From Aeromonas aquatica (lineage in GTDB: Bacteria; Pseudomonadota; Gammaproteobacteria; Enterobacterales; Aeromonadaceae): 64,000 nucleotides of DNA. Below, piece after piece: positions 16,679-25,722 of this stretch (within the stretch, counting starts at the first letter, position 1; each line of letters begins with the position of its first letter). The stretch spans positions 1 to 64,000 of the forward strand of contig NZ_JRGL01000021.1 in NCBI RefSeq assembly GCF_000764655.1. Direction: 5' to 3'. The position numbers were made by a program, and so were the translations under genes. The notes beneath the pieces were generated by a model. The model saw nothing but the letters and a program-made list of their open reading frames with translations. It did not search any database and was not told the DNA's origin.

Positions 16679-18127
16679 TTAGCGCTGCAAGGCGGCCAGT
16701 GCCAGCGCAACCCGCTTGGCGTATTCCGGATCCGCCTGCTCGAAGTGCTTGAGCTGGGCCTGGACGATGGCGTCATCCTCCACATGGATGAGGGAGCGCG
16801 CCAGGTTGGCGGCGAGCCGCGAGCGCTGGCCCTCGTCCATGATACGGAACAGGTTGCCCGGCTGGCTGTAGTAGTCGTCATCGTAGTCACGAAAATCGTA
16901 GTGCAGGGCGGCTCCCTCCAGACTCAGGGCCGGCTCCTGCTGCCCGCTCGGTTGCTGGGTGCCGAAACGGTTCGGCTGGTAGTTCGGGCTGGCGCCGCCG
17001 TTGCTGTCCGCTCGCATGGCACCGTCGCGGTGGGCACCATGGTGGAAGGGGCAGCGGGGGGCGTTGACCGGCAGCAGGCCGTGGTTGACCCCGAGGCGGT
17101 AGCGCTGGGTATCGCCGTAGGAGAACAGCCGACCCTGTAACATACGATCCGGTGAAAAGCCGATGCCGGGCACCACGTTGGCCGGGGTGAAGGCCGCCTG
17201 CTCCACGTGGGCGAAGTAGTTGTCCGGGTTCTGGTTGAGCTCGAGCACCCCGACCGGGATCAGCGGGTAATCCTGGTGCGGCCACACCTTGGTGAGATCG
17301 AAGGGGTGGATCTCGTAGCTTTGGGCCTCGGCCTCCGGCATCACCTGCACATAGACCTTCCAGCGCGGGAAGTCGCCGCGATCGATGGCGTTGAACAGAT
17401 CCGCCTGGCTGCTCTCTCTATCCTGGCCGACAACGTTGGCGGCCTCCTCATCGGTGTAGAAGCTGTGGCCCTGCTCGGTCTTGAAGTGGAACTTGACCCA
17501 GAAGCGCTCGTTGGCGTCGTTGATAAAGCTGAAGGTGTGGCTGCCGTAGCCGTTCATCTCCCGCAGGCTCTTGGGGATGCCGCGATCGCTGAACAATGTG
17601 GTGATCTGGTGCAGGGATTCCGGGTGGCGGGACCAGAAGTCCCAGGCGGCGGTGGCGCTGCGCAGGTTGGTGCGGGGATCCCGCTTCTGGGTGTGGATGA
17701 AGTCCGGGAATTTCAACGGGTCGCGGATGAAGAACACCGGGGTGTTGTTGCCCACCAGATCCCAGTTGCCCTGCTCGGTGTAGAACTTCAGGGCGAAGCC
17801 GCGCACATCGCGCTCGGCATCGGCGGCCCCCTTCTCACCGGCGACCGTGGAGAAGCGCAGGAACACCGGGGTCTGCTTGCCGACAGCGTTGAACAGATCG
17901 GCCTTGCTGAACTGGCTGATGTCGTGGGTGACGGTGAAGGTGCCGTAGGCGCCCGAGCCCTTGGCGTGCACCACCCGCTCCGGGATCCGTTCCCGATCGA
18001 AGTGGGCCAGCTTTTCCATCAACCAGATGTCTTGCATCAGCACCGGGCCACGGGGGCCGGCGGTCAGGCTGTTGTTGTTGTCGACGACGGGGGCACCGTT
18101 GGCGCTGTGCAGGGTCTTGTCAGTCAT
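16679..18127 (-). CDS. Monofunctional heme catalase, small-subunit clade
   Basis: It dismutates hydrogen peroxide to water and oxygen in the cytoplasm or periplasm. The start at 18127 follows AAGGAGATG; 482 residues is the normal length of small-subunit (clade 3) catalases such as KatA/KatB. Distal heme residues are His54 in [12 protein letters not shown] and the Asn in [12 protein letters not shown]. The proximal tyrosine lies in [12 protein letters not shown]. The C-terminus [17 protein letters not shown] is typical. No signal peptide is seen. The gene is monocistronic with its own terminator; an OxyR-like site was not identified. Confidence 0.95.
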   Translation of the reverse strand: MTDKTLHSANGAPVVDNNNSLTAGPRGPVLMQDIWLMEKLAHFDRERIPERVVHAKGSGAYGTFTVTHDISQFSKADLFNAVGKQTPVFLRFSTVAGEKGAADAERDVRGFALKFYTEQGNWDLVGNNTPVFFIRDPLKFPDFIHTQKRDPRTNLRSATAAWDFWSRHPESLHQITTLFSDRGIPKSLREMNGYGSHTFSFINDANERFWVKFHFKTEQGHSFYTDEEAANVVGQDRESSQADLFNAIDRGDFPRWKVYVQVMPEAEAQSYEIHPFDLTKVWPHQDYPLIPVGVLELNQNPDNYFAHVEQAAFTPANVVPGIGFSPDRMLQGRLFSYGDTQRYRLGVNHGLLPVNAPRCPFHHGAHRDGAMRADSNGGASPNYQPNRFGTQQPSGQQEPALSLEGAALHYDFRDYDDDYYSQPGNLFRIMDEGQRSRLAANLARSLIHVEDDAIVQAQLKHFEQADPEYAKRVALALAALQR

Positions 18128-18287
18128 GGGGCATCTCCTTGTGATGATGGAGGCACGATACGGCAAGGGGCGCGAGCGGGGCCAATCGGTCAGCTCTAAG
18201 TGTTTGATAGGTAGCCCTAATGGAGTTGGCTACGGACACAAAGGGCGCTATTTTGGACGGACGTTCATGGATCAGGGAGGAGAGGGG

Positions 18288-18779
18288 ATGATTGATATCA
18301 GGATTCGTCAGGCGGAGGCCGGGGATGCCCAGGGGCTGCGGGATCTCTATGCCATGCCAAAGGCTCAGGCAGGCACCCTGCAGATGCCCTATCCGACCCT
18401 GGCCATGTGGCAGAAACGGTTGGCGGAGCGTAGCGGCTACGGCCTGGTGGCCATAGTGGATGAGCTGCTGGTCGGCGATCTGGGGCTCTGGCTCGAGCCG
18501 AATCCACGTCGTCGCCATGTGGCTGGCATCGGCATGGGGGTCCGGGATGACTGGGCCGGCCGCGGCGTGGGCTCGGCCCTGCTGGGGGCGGCGGTGGATC
18601 TGGCGGACAACTGGCTCAACCTGCAGCGGCTCGAGCTGACGGTCTACAGCGACAACGCGGCCGCCATCGCGCTCTACCACAAGTTCGGCTTCGAGCAGGA
18701 GGGGGGCTCGCCCGCCTATGCGTTTCGCGAAGGGCGTTTCGTCGATGTTTTGCATATGGGGCGGGTCCGCCTGCCGTGA
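18288..18779 (+). CDS. GNAT N-acetyltransferase, YhhY-like
   Basis: The 163-residue cytoplasmic enzyme uses acetyl-CoA. MIDIRIRQAEAGDAQGLRDLYAMPKAQAGTLQMPYPT and the later MWQKRLAER match the arrangement in E. coli YhhY, which acetylates amino groups of phenylalanine and methionine. The acetyl-CoA loop is DDWAGRGVGSALL (residues about 85-97), and NAAAIALYHKFGFE is motif B. The start at 18288 is favoured by GGAGGAGAGGGG directly upstream; an earlier ATG at 18267 is possible. It is divergent from the catalase gene. Confidence 0.85.
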   Translation: MIDIRIRQAEAGDAQGLRDLYAMPKAQAGTLQMPYPTLAMWQKRLAERSGYGLVAIVDELLVGDLGLWLEPNPRRRHVAGIGMGVRDDWAGRGVGSALLGAAVDLADNWLNLQRLELTVYSDNAAAIALYHKFGFEQEGGSPAYAFREGRFVDVLHMGRVRLP

Positions 18780-18813
18780 GAGCCAGTGAGAGTGCTATGA
18801 GAGTGAAGCAGCC

Positions 18814-18936
18814 ATGATTGACTGTCGTGCCTGTCAGAGATGCTCCCGCCATCAAGGGTCATATCACCAGTTCTACTGCGTCGATGCGCTAGAGAGTGGG
18901 ACTGATCTGATTGCCATAAGAGTGAAACAGCCATGA
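18814..18936 (+). CDS. 40-residue upstream ORF overlapping the AraC/GyrI gene (uncertain)
   Basis: A 40-codon frame begins MIDCRACQRC and ends in TGA that overlaps the next gene's ATG as ATGA. Its first 40 bases, including the AGTGAAGCAGCC leader, are an imperfect copy of the sequence around the start of that gene (18907-18952). It carries four cysteines, three of them as CxxCxxC. It may be a leader peptide coupling translation, or a relic of a duplicated 5' end. I lean to the relic, because the later codons show no family resemblance. Confidence 0.3.
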   Translation: MIDCRACQRCSRHQGSYHQFYCVDALESGTDLIAIRVKQP

Positions 18937-19793
18937 TCGATTATCGCGCCCGCCTGCGGCCCGCCATCCGGGCGCTGGAGCAGGATCCCGAGCTCTCCAT
19001 CGAGGCACTGGCGGCGCTGGCCTGCCTCTCCCTCTTCCACTTCCACCGGGTATTCACCGCCGTGGTGGGGGAGGCGCCGGGGGAGATGTGCCGGCGCCTG
19101 CGCATGCAGCGAGCGGCCTGGCAGCTGTGCTACACGGATGCCAGCGTCACGGCCATTGCGCTGGGAGCGGGGCTCGCCAGTTCCCAGGCCTTTGCCAAGG
19201 CATTTCGCCGCCACTACGGCTGTGCCCCCGGCGAGTTTCGCCGTGACAAGCGCAAGAATGGACACCAGGAGAGCAAGGATGGACACGCCTGGGACGGACT
19301 GCTCCCTTATGCTGAAGGCCACTCATCAGCAAGGAGCAACAACATGAAAACCGTCGAGATGGATGCCCGCACCCTGGCCTATATCCGGGTGACAGGCCCC
19401 TATGGGGAAGGCTATGACGTGGTCTGCGGCCGCCTGCATCAATGGGCTGCCGCGCGCGGACTCGAGGGCGGGGAGTGGATCTTCATCTACCACGACAACC
19501 CCGAGGTGACGCCGCCGGCCCAGTGCCGCACCGACATCGGCATCACTGTGCCGCCCCAGACCCGGGGCGAGGGGGAGGTGGAGGCTCAGCTCATTCCCGC
19601 CGGTCGCTACGCCCAGTCCCGCTATCTCATCACGGACAGAAGCCAGTACGGACCGCGCTGGCAGGAGCATATCAATGACATCGTCGCCGCCGGGCTGGAA
19701 TTTGGCAGTGGACCCTGCTTCGAGCTCTATCACAGCGTGAGCAACGATCCCCTGCGCGACGACGTCAGCTTCTGCTCCAGCGTTAAGGTCTGA
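18933..19793 (+). CDS. AraC-family regulator with C-terminal GyrI-like effector domain
   Basis: Residues about 8-110 form the double helix-turn-helix of AraC proteins (SIEALAALACLSLFHFHRVFTAVVGEAPGEMCRRLRMQRAAWQL and the second helix pair ending GCAPGEFRRDKR). Residues about 135-286 form a GyrI/SbmC-like ligand-binding domain beginning MKTVEMDARTLAYIRVTGPYGEGY. The layout is that of Rob and of multidrug-responsive activators. The 286-residue length is normal. A short duplicated 5' segment lies upstream. The target genes are unknown; the adjacent convergent EamA exporter is one possibility. Confidence 0.88.
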   Translation: MIDYRARLRPAIRALEQDPELSIEALAALACLSLFHFHRVFTAVVGEAPGEMCRRLRMQRAAWQLCYTDASVTAIALGAGLASSQAFAKAFRRHYGCAPGEFRRDKRKNGHQESKDGHAWDGLLPYAEGHSSARSNNMKTVEMDARTLAYIRVTGPYGEGYDVVCGRLHQWAAARGLEGGEWIFIYHDNPEVTPPAQCRTDIGITVPPQTRGEGEVEAQLIPAGRYAQSRYLITDRSQYGPRWQEHINDIVAAGLEFGSGPCFELYHSVSNDPLRDDVSFCSSVKV

Positions 19794-19847
19794 TAGTCAG
19801 GGCGACTGCCTCAAGATAAAAAAGCAGTGGATATACGAGATAAAACC

Positions 19848-19876
19848 AAGAGGAGCCAGTGATGGCTCCTCTTTGC
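19848..19876. terminator. Bidirectional terminator
   Basis: AAGAGGAGCCA and TGGCTCCTCTT form a perfect 11-bp stem around a GTGA loop, between the convergent AraC/GyrI and EamA genes. Confidence 0.85.
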
Positions 19877-19954
19877 ATTTGCGCTCGCGATCCCGCTTCG
19901 GCATGGTCGGCTATCACACCTCATCCATTAGGGAGCCTGTGGGGTAGCGTGGGG

Positions 19955-20866
19955 TCAGGACTGGCTGGGTACCTTGTCCCGACGGGATTTCCACCACCAG
20001 CGCAGCCGGATCTGGGAGATCAGCATACCCGCCAGCATCAGAGAGCAGCCGACGATAGCCCGTTCATCCAGGGTTTCGCCCAGCAGCAGCACGCCACCGA
20101 TGGCGGCAAACACCGTCTCCAGGCTGAGGATGATGGCGGCATGGGCCGGGTGGGCGCCACGCTGGCCCACCACCTGCAGGGTGTAGCCGATGCCGACCGA
20201 CACCAGCCCGGCATAGAGCAGCGCCTGCCAGCCCGCCACGGCACCACTCAGGGTCGGGGTCTCGATGAAGAAGGCGGTGGCCAGGCTCAACAGGCCGCAT
20301 ACCACGAACTGCACGCCGGCGAGGCGGATTGGGGCGACCCGGTTCGAGTAGTGATCCAGCAGCAACAGGTGAATGGCCCAGAACAGGGCGCCGACCACCT
20401 GCAGCAGATCCCCGTAGCCGATGGTGAAGTCGTCGGTCACGCTGAGGTAGTAGAGCCCGGCCATGGCGATGAGGGCGCCGACCCAGGTGTTGGCCCCGGT
20501 TTTGTGGCGCAGCAACAGGCCGATGACGGGCACCAGTATGATGTAGAGCCCGGTGATGAAACCCGCCTTGGCGGCCGTGGTGTAGAGCAGCCCCACCTGT
20601 TGCAGGGAGGCGGCGCTGAACAGCACGGTACCGGCGATGAGGCCGCCGGTCAGCAGCAGCCGGCGTTCGCCGGACGATGACCCGGATGGCGCGCTGGGCT
20701 GGCGCGACTTGAGCCACCACAACAGCGGCAGCAGCGAGAGGGCGCCGAGCAGGAAGCGCAGGCCGTTGAAGGTGAAGGGCCCCATGTGATCCATGCCCAG
20801 GCGCTGGGCCACGAAGCCCAGTCCCCAGATGGCGGCGGCCATCAATAACATCATGTTCGAACGCAT
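19955..20866 (-). CDS. EamA/DMT-family metabolite transporter
   Basis: The 303-residue inner-membrane protein has about ten hydrophobic segments arranged as two EamA repeats. The first begins MLLMAAAIWGLGFVAQRLG, the second near YGDLLQVVGALFWAIHLLLLDHY. The C-terminal motif LSLETVFAAIGGVLLLGETL is typical of the drug/metabolite superfamily, and the protein ends in a basic tail. The substrate cannot be told from sequence. It is monocistronic. Confidence 0.88.
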   Translation of the reverse strand: MRSNMMLLMAAAIWGLGFVAQRLGMDHMGPFTFNGLRFLLGALSLLPLLWWLKSRQPSAPSGSSSGERRLLLTGGLIAGTVLFSAASLQQVGLLYTTAAKAGFITGLYIILVPVIGLLLRHKTGANTWVGALIAMAGLYYLSVTDDFTIGYGDLLQVVGALFWAIHLLLLDHYSNRVAPIRLAGVQFVVCGLLSLATAFFIETPTLSGAVAGWQALLYAGLVSVGIGYTLQVVGQRGAHPAHAAIILSLETVFAAIGGVLLLGETLDERAIVGCSLMLAGMLISQIRLRWWWKSRRDKVPSQS

Positions 20867-20999
20867 ACGGATTCATCCCTGAAAAACAGTCACAGCGGCA
20901 CTCCACGGCCTCTGTCAGTACGATACCCGTCCGCGGGGGGAGTTGTCGCCAGCCATTTTCACTCTTTGATCTGCGGGTGGGGTGGCGCGTCAGGGGTTT

Positions 21000-21440
21000 T
21001 CAGCCATTGGCGAGCTTGGCCAGCAGGGGGATCAGGGCGAGCAAGAGCAGGTTGCCACGCAGGATCCAGACCACCCAGAATTGCTGCTGGATGGAGACCA
21101 TGGGGGCGCGCCCCTGACGCAGGGAGTGGCGCCAGCGCTGGAACAGCCGGCTGGGGTAGCCAAAACTGATGACCATGCAGAAGAACAGCAGCAGCTTGAT
21201 GCGATAGCCGGGATTGGCGAGCAGGACGCTCGGTGTCAGATCGTGGTTGAACACCTGCAACACGCCGGTGATGAAGATGAGCAACAGGGCCAGCGCCACC
21301 AGGCTGTCCGCGATCAGCAGCTTGCGCACCTGTTCGATGGACATGCCGCGGCGAAACAGAAAATATTCCGACGTCACGGCGCCGGTCAGGGTGATCACGG
21401 CACAATAATGGAGCGCCGTCAGCAGGTCCTGGTTCAACAT
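21000..21440 (-). CDS. DUF2214-like integral membrane protein
   Basis: The 146-residue protein has four hydrophobic segments: about 8-25 (LLTALHYCAVITLTGAV), 45-65, 75-95 and 125-143. A histidine in the first segment and YFLFRRGM after it recall DUF2214 and CopD-like four-helix proteins, some of which bind heme or copper. The start at 21440 is chosen because MLNQDLLTALHY follows an AAGGA site and begins the first helix, so the longer frame is rejected. Function unknown. Confidence 0.65.
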   Translation of the reverse strand: MLNQDLLTALHYCAVITLTGAVTSEYFLFRRGMSIEQVRKLLIADSLVALALLLIFITGVLQVFNHDLTPSVLLANPGYRIKLLLFFCMVISFGYPSRLFQRWRHSLRQGRAPMVSIQQQFWVVWILRGNLLLLALIPLLAKLANG

Positions 21441-21550
21441 CTGGGCAAATTCCTTCTCGTCCGGCACACCACAAGCTTCCTCTTGGACGCCATTAGGCGG
21501 GGCTGATATTCTCACACTACATCGCATCTGACGATAGCCGAGGGTCTGGA

Positions 21551-23170
21551 TTGGCCAAGCACGACACGCGGGTTGATATCACTCAACACTGGTCTCTGGT
21601 TGCCAGGATGCGACTGGGGCTGGCATTGCTTTTCCTGCCGGTGCTGATGCTGGGCAGTATCTACTACCTGCACATGGAGCGCAGCCTCCAAATCGATCTG
21701 CAGCAGCGCCTGCTCGCCACCAACAAGCAGTTGCAGCATACCTTCATCGAGCCCTACCTCAACGAGCTGGAACGCCAGTTCAATCTGATCTACGACCGGA
21801 CGCTGGTCGAGGACTTCAGTGGCGGCGGGCTGCGGCACGGGGAGCGCTATCTGCAGGAGTGGGCGCTCTACAAGGGGGTCATGGCCGATCTCGACTCCGC
21901 CTATGTCGGCACCGCCAAGGGCGATTTCCTCATCTACCCCAGACCCGAGGTACCCGCCGACTACGATCCCAGAACGCGCCCCTGGTATCGGCTGGCCAGC
22001 CAGCAGGCGGGCAAGCTGGTGTGGACGGACCCCTATCAGGGCTACGGTGAGCTGCACGACCAGCTGATGATCTCCCTGGCACGGACCCTGTCCGATCGGG
22101 AGGGCAAGATACAGGCCGTGGTGGCCATCGATGTGGTACTGGCCCCCTTCTCGGCCCAGCTGAACAAGCAGCCGGAGGCGGGCTACCAGATGATCATCAA
22201 CCAGTCCGGCAAGGTGCTGGCCTATCCGGACCCCGCCTGGCTGCTCAAGTCCATGCCCAGCCCCCACTGGCTCTCGCGTTTCGACAGCACAGAGGGCATC
22301 TTCCTCGACACCGAAACCCAGCAGTTTGTGGCCTATCGCCGGCTGCCCCACTGGAACTGGGTGCTGATCAGCGTGCAACCGGCGGCCAGCTTCCAGGCCG
22401 TGGTGGCGCGCGCCTCCTTCAACGTGCTGGGAGTGTTGGTGCTGGCCTGCGTGCTCTATGCGCTGCTGGCGCTGTTCTGGGCCCGCTACTTCAGGCGCAT
22501 GCTGGACGAGATCTCCACCATGATCCGCGCCAGCCGTCTGCAACCCGATGATGTGCCCCAGGGCGGCATGCGCGAGCTCAGGCATGTCTATGCGGAGCTG
22601 GCGGAGGTGAGCAAGGACTATCACGAGGTGCGCCAGCAGGCCAACCTGGACAAGCTGACCGGCCTCTACAACCGGCGCTTCTTCGATGAGCGGCTGCATC
22701 ATCTGTTGGTGGAGCAGCAGCCCTTCTGCCTGGCCATGCTGGATCTGGACAACTTCAAACGGGTCAATGACACCTATGGCCACCAGACCGGGGACGTGGT
22801 GCTCAAGCGGGTGGCTGCGCTCGGCAACCGGCTGCTGGGGGATCACGGCTGGGTCTTCCGCTACGGCGGTGAGGAGCTGACGGTGCTGCTGATCAACCCG
22901 GACATCCACTTCTGCCACCTGCTGCTGGAGCAGTTCCGAGTCGGGGTTGCTTCTCTGGACTGGCGCGAACCCGGCCTCGCCATCACCTTCAGCGGCGGGC
23001 TGGTGGCCAGTGCGCCGGGTCTGGATGCCAAGGCCTTGCTGGAGCTGGCGGATGCCGAGGTGTATCGCGCCAAACATGACGGCAAGAACCGTATCTACTT
23101 CGGCCAACCGCCGGGATCGGCGGGGGCGTCAGCGCTCAGGATCGCCACACTGAGCAACGAAGGGACCTGA
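21551..23170 (+). CDS. Diguanylate cyclase with periplasmic dCache-type sensor
   Basis: It makes cyclic di-GMP from two GTP. A membrane segment (about residues 20-42), a periplasmic Cache-like sensor to about 275 (DPRTRPWYRLA and WTDPYQGYGELHDQLMISLARTL are typical) and a second segment (about 290-315) precede a GGDEF domain (about 365-525). The active site is GGEEL at 439-443. The RxxD inhibitory site normally found just before it is absent (GDHGWVFRY), so product inhibition may be weak. The frame begins with TTG at 21551; ATG at 21608 (MRLGLALLF) is an alternative start. Confidence 0.88.
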   Translation: MAKHDTRVDITQHWSLVARMRLGLALLFLPVLMLGSIYYLHMERSLQIDLQQRLLATNKQLQHTFIEPYLNELERQFNLIYDRTLVEDFSGGGLRHGERYLQEWALYKGVMADLDSAYVGTAKGDFLIYPRPEVPADYDPRTRPWYRLASQQAGKLVWTDPYQGYGELHDQLMISLARTLSDREGKIQAVVAIDVVLAPFSAQLNKQPEAGYQMIINQSGKVLAYPDPAWLLKSMPSPHWLSRFDSTEGIFLDTETQQFVAYRRLPHWNWVLISVQPAASFQAVVARASFNVLGVLVLACVLYALLALFWARYFRRMLDEISTMIRASRLQPDDVPQGGMRELRHVYAELAEVSKDYHEVRQQANLDKLTGLYNRRFFDERLHHLLVEQQPFCLAMLDLDNFKRVNDTYGHQTGDVVLKRVAALGNRLLGDHGWVFRYGGEELTVLLINPDIHFCHLLLEQFRVGVASLDWREPGLAITFSGGLVASAPGLDAKALLELADAEVYRAKHDGKNRIYFGQPPGSAGASALRIATLSNEGT

Positions 23171-23185
23171 GGGTCCCTTCTGCGT

Positions 23186-23845
23186 TCAGGCCGTCAGCTG
23201 CCAGGCCAGGATCGGCCAGCGCTGCGCCTTGGCCACTTGGCGCAGGCCGGGGGCGGGATTGACCGCATAGGGATGAGTCACCGCCCGCAGCAGCGGCAGA
23301 TCGTTGTGGGAGTCGCTGTAGCCGTGACTCTCCTGCCAGATCCCGGACTGTCCGGCGAACAGCTGGTTGATGCGGGCCACCTTGCCCTCGCGAAAGCTGA
23401 GAGTGCCCCTGGTCTGGCCGGTCAGCATGCCGGCCTCCTCGTCCAGCAGGATGGCGACGCAGTGATCCATCCCCAGCATGCGGGCCATGGGGGCCACCAG
23501 GTGCTCGCCGGAGGCGGAGATCAGCACCAGCACATCGCCGCGCTCCCGGTGCCACTCGATGCGGGCCAGCCCTTCCGGGTAGAGCCGCTCCCGCAGCACT
23601 CCCTCGGCAAAGTGTTGGCACTGTTGCTCGAGCCAGGCCTGTGACTTGCCCACCAGGGGTTGCAGGGTGAAGGCCATGTACTGGTGCATGTCCATCTTGC
23701 CCTGATGGTAGAGGGACATCATGGCCTGCTCCTCGGCCACCATGGTCGCCGGGGCCAGCTCCTCGGCCACCATGTACTCCAGCCAGAGGCTGGCACAGTC
23801 TCCGGCGATCAGGGTCTCGTCCAAATCAAACAGTGCCAGTGCCAT
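23186..23845 (-). CDS. HAD-superfamily (SerB-like, IB) phosphatase
   Basis: The 219-residue cytoplasmic phosphatase has motif I as DLDETL (Asp7 nucleophile, Asp9 acid), motif II in LISASGEHL and motif IV in GYSDSHNDLPLL, typical of HAD-IB enzymes that act on small phosphomonoesters. It lies 86 bases after the phosphonate ABC ATPase gene on the same strand and may be the last gene of that operon, releasing phosphate from an imported organophosphate. A 30-bp in-frame duplication (MVAEE twice near residues 25-41) is visible. Confidence 0.82.
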   Translation of the reverse strand: MALALFDLDETLIAGDCASLWLEYMVAEELAPATMVAEEQAMMSLYHQGKMDMHQYMAFTLQPLVGKSQAWLEQQCQHFAEGVLRERLYPEGLARIEWHRERGDVLVLISASGEHLVAPMARMLGMDHCVAILLDEEAGMLTGQTRGTLSFREGKVARINQLFAGQSGIWQESHGYSDSHNDLPLLRAVTHPYAVNPAPGLRQVAKAQRWPILAWQLTA

Positions 23846-23931
23846 GTGGGCTCCTTGCTATCAAAACGGGGGATGATGAGGGGCCGCGCTCTGGCCGCGC
23901 AACCGCTGAAAAGAGAATGCAAACCATGGGC

Positions 23932-24939
23932 TTATGCTACCTCACACAGCTGATCCCGGGCCACCGCCAGGGTGACCCTGGTGCCCACCGCCAGCAGATC
24001 CCTGGCCGAGCGGTTGAGCACGTCCACCGTCAGCAGCCCGGCCTCGCATTCGACCTGGTAGCGGATGACGTTGCCGAGCAACTGCTGTTGGCGAATGATG
24101 CCGGGCAGGCTGTGTTCATGGCCCTCGGTGCCCGCCGGCAGCAGGCTGATGGACTCGGGGCGCAGGGCCAGCCGGCTATGTGTTCGCGGGCCGAGCAGTG
24201 ACTTGGCCTGCTCGGGATCCAGCAGGTTGTAGTGGCCGATGAAGCTCGCCACGAAGGCGTTGGCGGGCTGGGTGTAGATCTGCTCCGGGCTGCCGCTCTG
24301 CACTATGCGCCCCCTGTCCATCAGGAACACCCGATCCGACATGGTCAGCGCCTCCTCCTGATCGTGGGTGACGAACAATGTGGTCAGCTCGAGCCGTTGC
24401 TGGATCTCGCGGATCTGCTGGCGCAGGCTGCGGCGGATGCGGGCATCCAGCGCCGACAATGGCTCGTCCAGCAACAGGATGCGCGGTCGTACCACCAGGG
24501 CGCGGGCCAGGGCGACCCGCTGGCGCTGGCCGCCGGAGAGCTCGCTCGGGTAGCGCTTCGCCAGGTCTTCGAGCTCCACCAGTTCGAGCACCTCCCGCAC
24601 GCTGCCGGCCAGCTCCCGCCCCGGCTGGGGCTTCATGCGCAGGCCGAAGGCCACGTTGTCCCACACCGTCATGTTTGGGAACAGGGCATAGCTCTGGAAC
24701 ACCATGCCGATGCCGCGCTGCTGGGGGGCCTGCCAGGTGATGTCTTCACCGGCGACCCGGATCTGGCCGCCGTCGACCGGGGTCAGCCCGGCCAGGGCGC
24801 GCAGCAGGGTGGACTTGCCGCAGCCGGAGGGGCCGAGCAGGGTGACCAGCTCCCCCTTGCGGATGCCGAATTCGATCCCCTCGAACACCCGGGTCTCGCC
24901 GTAGGACTTGTGTAACTGATTGACTTCTAGATGAAACAT
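23932..24939 (-). CDS. ABC transporter ATPase, 2-aminoethylphosphonate type (PhnT-like)
   Basis: This peripheral membrane ATPase powers the importer encoded upstream. In 335 residues it shows Walker A GPSGCGKS (about 36-43), the Q-loop in VFQSYALFPNMT, the signature LSGGQRQR, Walker B ILLLDEP and the switch His in THDQEEA. Beyond residue 240 a TOBE-like domain follows (LALRPESISLLP). It belongs to the PotA/FbpC/PhnT group. The start lies 6 bases after the upstream permease stop. Confidence 0.88.
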   Translation of the reverse strand: MFHLEVNQLHKSYGETRVFEGIEFGIRKGELVTLLGPSGCGKSTLLRALAGLTPVDGGQIRVAGEDITWQAPQQRGIGMVFQSYALFPNMTVWDNVAFGLRMKPQPGRELAGSVREVLELVELEDLAKRYPSELSGGQRQRVALARALVVRPRILLLDEPLSALDARIRRSLRQQIREIQQRLELTTLFVTHDQEEALTMSDRVFLMDRGRIVQSGSPEQIYTQPANAFVASFIGHYNLLDPEQAKSLLGPRTHSRLALRPESISLLPAGTEGHEHSLPGIIRQQQLLGNVIRYQVECEAGLLTVDVLNRSARDLLAVGTRVTLAVARDQLCEVA

Positions 24940-24945
24940 CTTGGA

Positions 24946-25722
24946 TCACCGATGGAATCTGTTCGCCGCCCAGGTGAGCAGCAGGGTCAGCAGGAAGTAG
25001 CTCATCACCAGGGCGCTGGTGAAGTGCCCCGAGGTGGCGCGCATGTTGTAGAGATAGACCTGCAGGGTCTCGTAGCGGGTGCCCACCAGCATGTTGGCGA
25101 ACACAAATTCCCCGAGCAGGAAGGAGAGGGACAGGAACAGCGCCGCCAGCAAGCCCTTGCGCAGGCAGGGCAGTACCACCAGCGCGAAGGCGCGGGCGCT
25201 GCCGGCACCGAGCAGGTGGGCGGCGTCCATCAGATCCTTGAGGGGTATCCCTTGCAGGTTGTTGGCGAGCGCCCGGTACATGAAGGGCAGCACTATGGTG
25301 AACCAGGTGCCCACCAGGATCCACGGCGTGCCGATGAGGGGCAGGGGGCCGTCGGCGTAGATCTGCAGCAGGCCCACCGAGGAGACCACAGGCGGCACCG
25401 CGAAGGGCAGCAGGATCAGCAGATTCATCCAGGGATCCAGCTTCGGAAAGTAGTAAGCCACTACCAACACGGTGGGCACCAGCACGACTGTCCCCAGCAG
25501 CAGGGTGGCGAAGCAGACCAGCAAACTGCGGCCGAAGGCGGCCAGGAAGCGGGGATCTCCCCACAACTTCAGATACCAGTCGAGGGTGAAGCCGTCCGGC
25601 AGCAGGGTCGCCCCCCAGCGGGTGGAGATGGAGTAGATAAAGGTGGCCAGCAGGGGCAGCAGCAGGGTCGCCACCAGGGCGCCAAGCACCCACTTTGGCC
25701 AGCGGGGGTTGAGATCACGCAT
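24946..25722 (-). CDS. ABC permease subunit (PhnV-like)
   Basis: The 258-residue inner-membrane permease has six hydrophobic segments and the EAA loop that contacts the ATPase (DLMDAAHLLGAGSARAFALVVLPCLRKGL). It belongs to the binding-protein-dependent group serving polyamine, iron or 2-aminoethylphosphonate transporters. Its start overlaps the end of the preceding permease gene by 8 bases, so the two are translated together and probably form a heterodimer. Confidence 0.87.
   Translation of the reverse strand: MRDLNPRWPKWVLGALVATLLLPLLATFIYSISTRWGATLLPDGFTLDWYLKLWGDPRFLAAFGRSLLVCFATLLLGTVVLVPTVLVVAYYFPKLDPWMNLLILLPFAVPPVVSSVGLLQIYADGPLPLIGTPWILVGTWFTIVLPFMYRALANNLQGIPLKDLMDAAHLLGAGSARAFALVVLPCLRKGLLAALFLSLSFLLGEFVFANMLVGTRYETLQVYLYNMRATSGHFTSALVMSYFLLTLLLTWAANRFHR

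Noticed and set aside
17207..18199. Plus-strand frame opposite catalase
   Set aside because: Catalase on the minus strand is unambiguous; the opposite frame has no ribosome site or recognisable domain.
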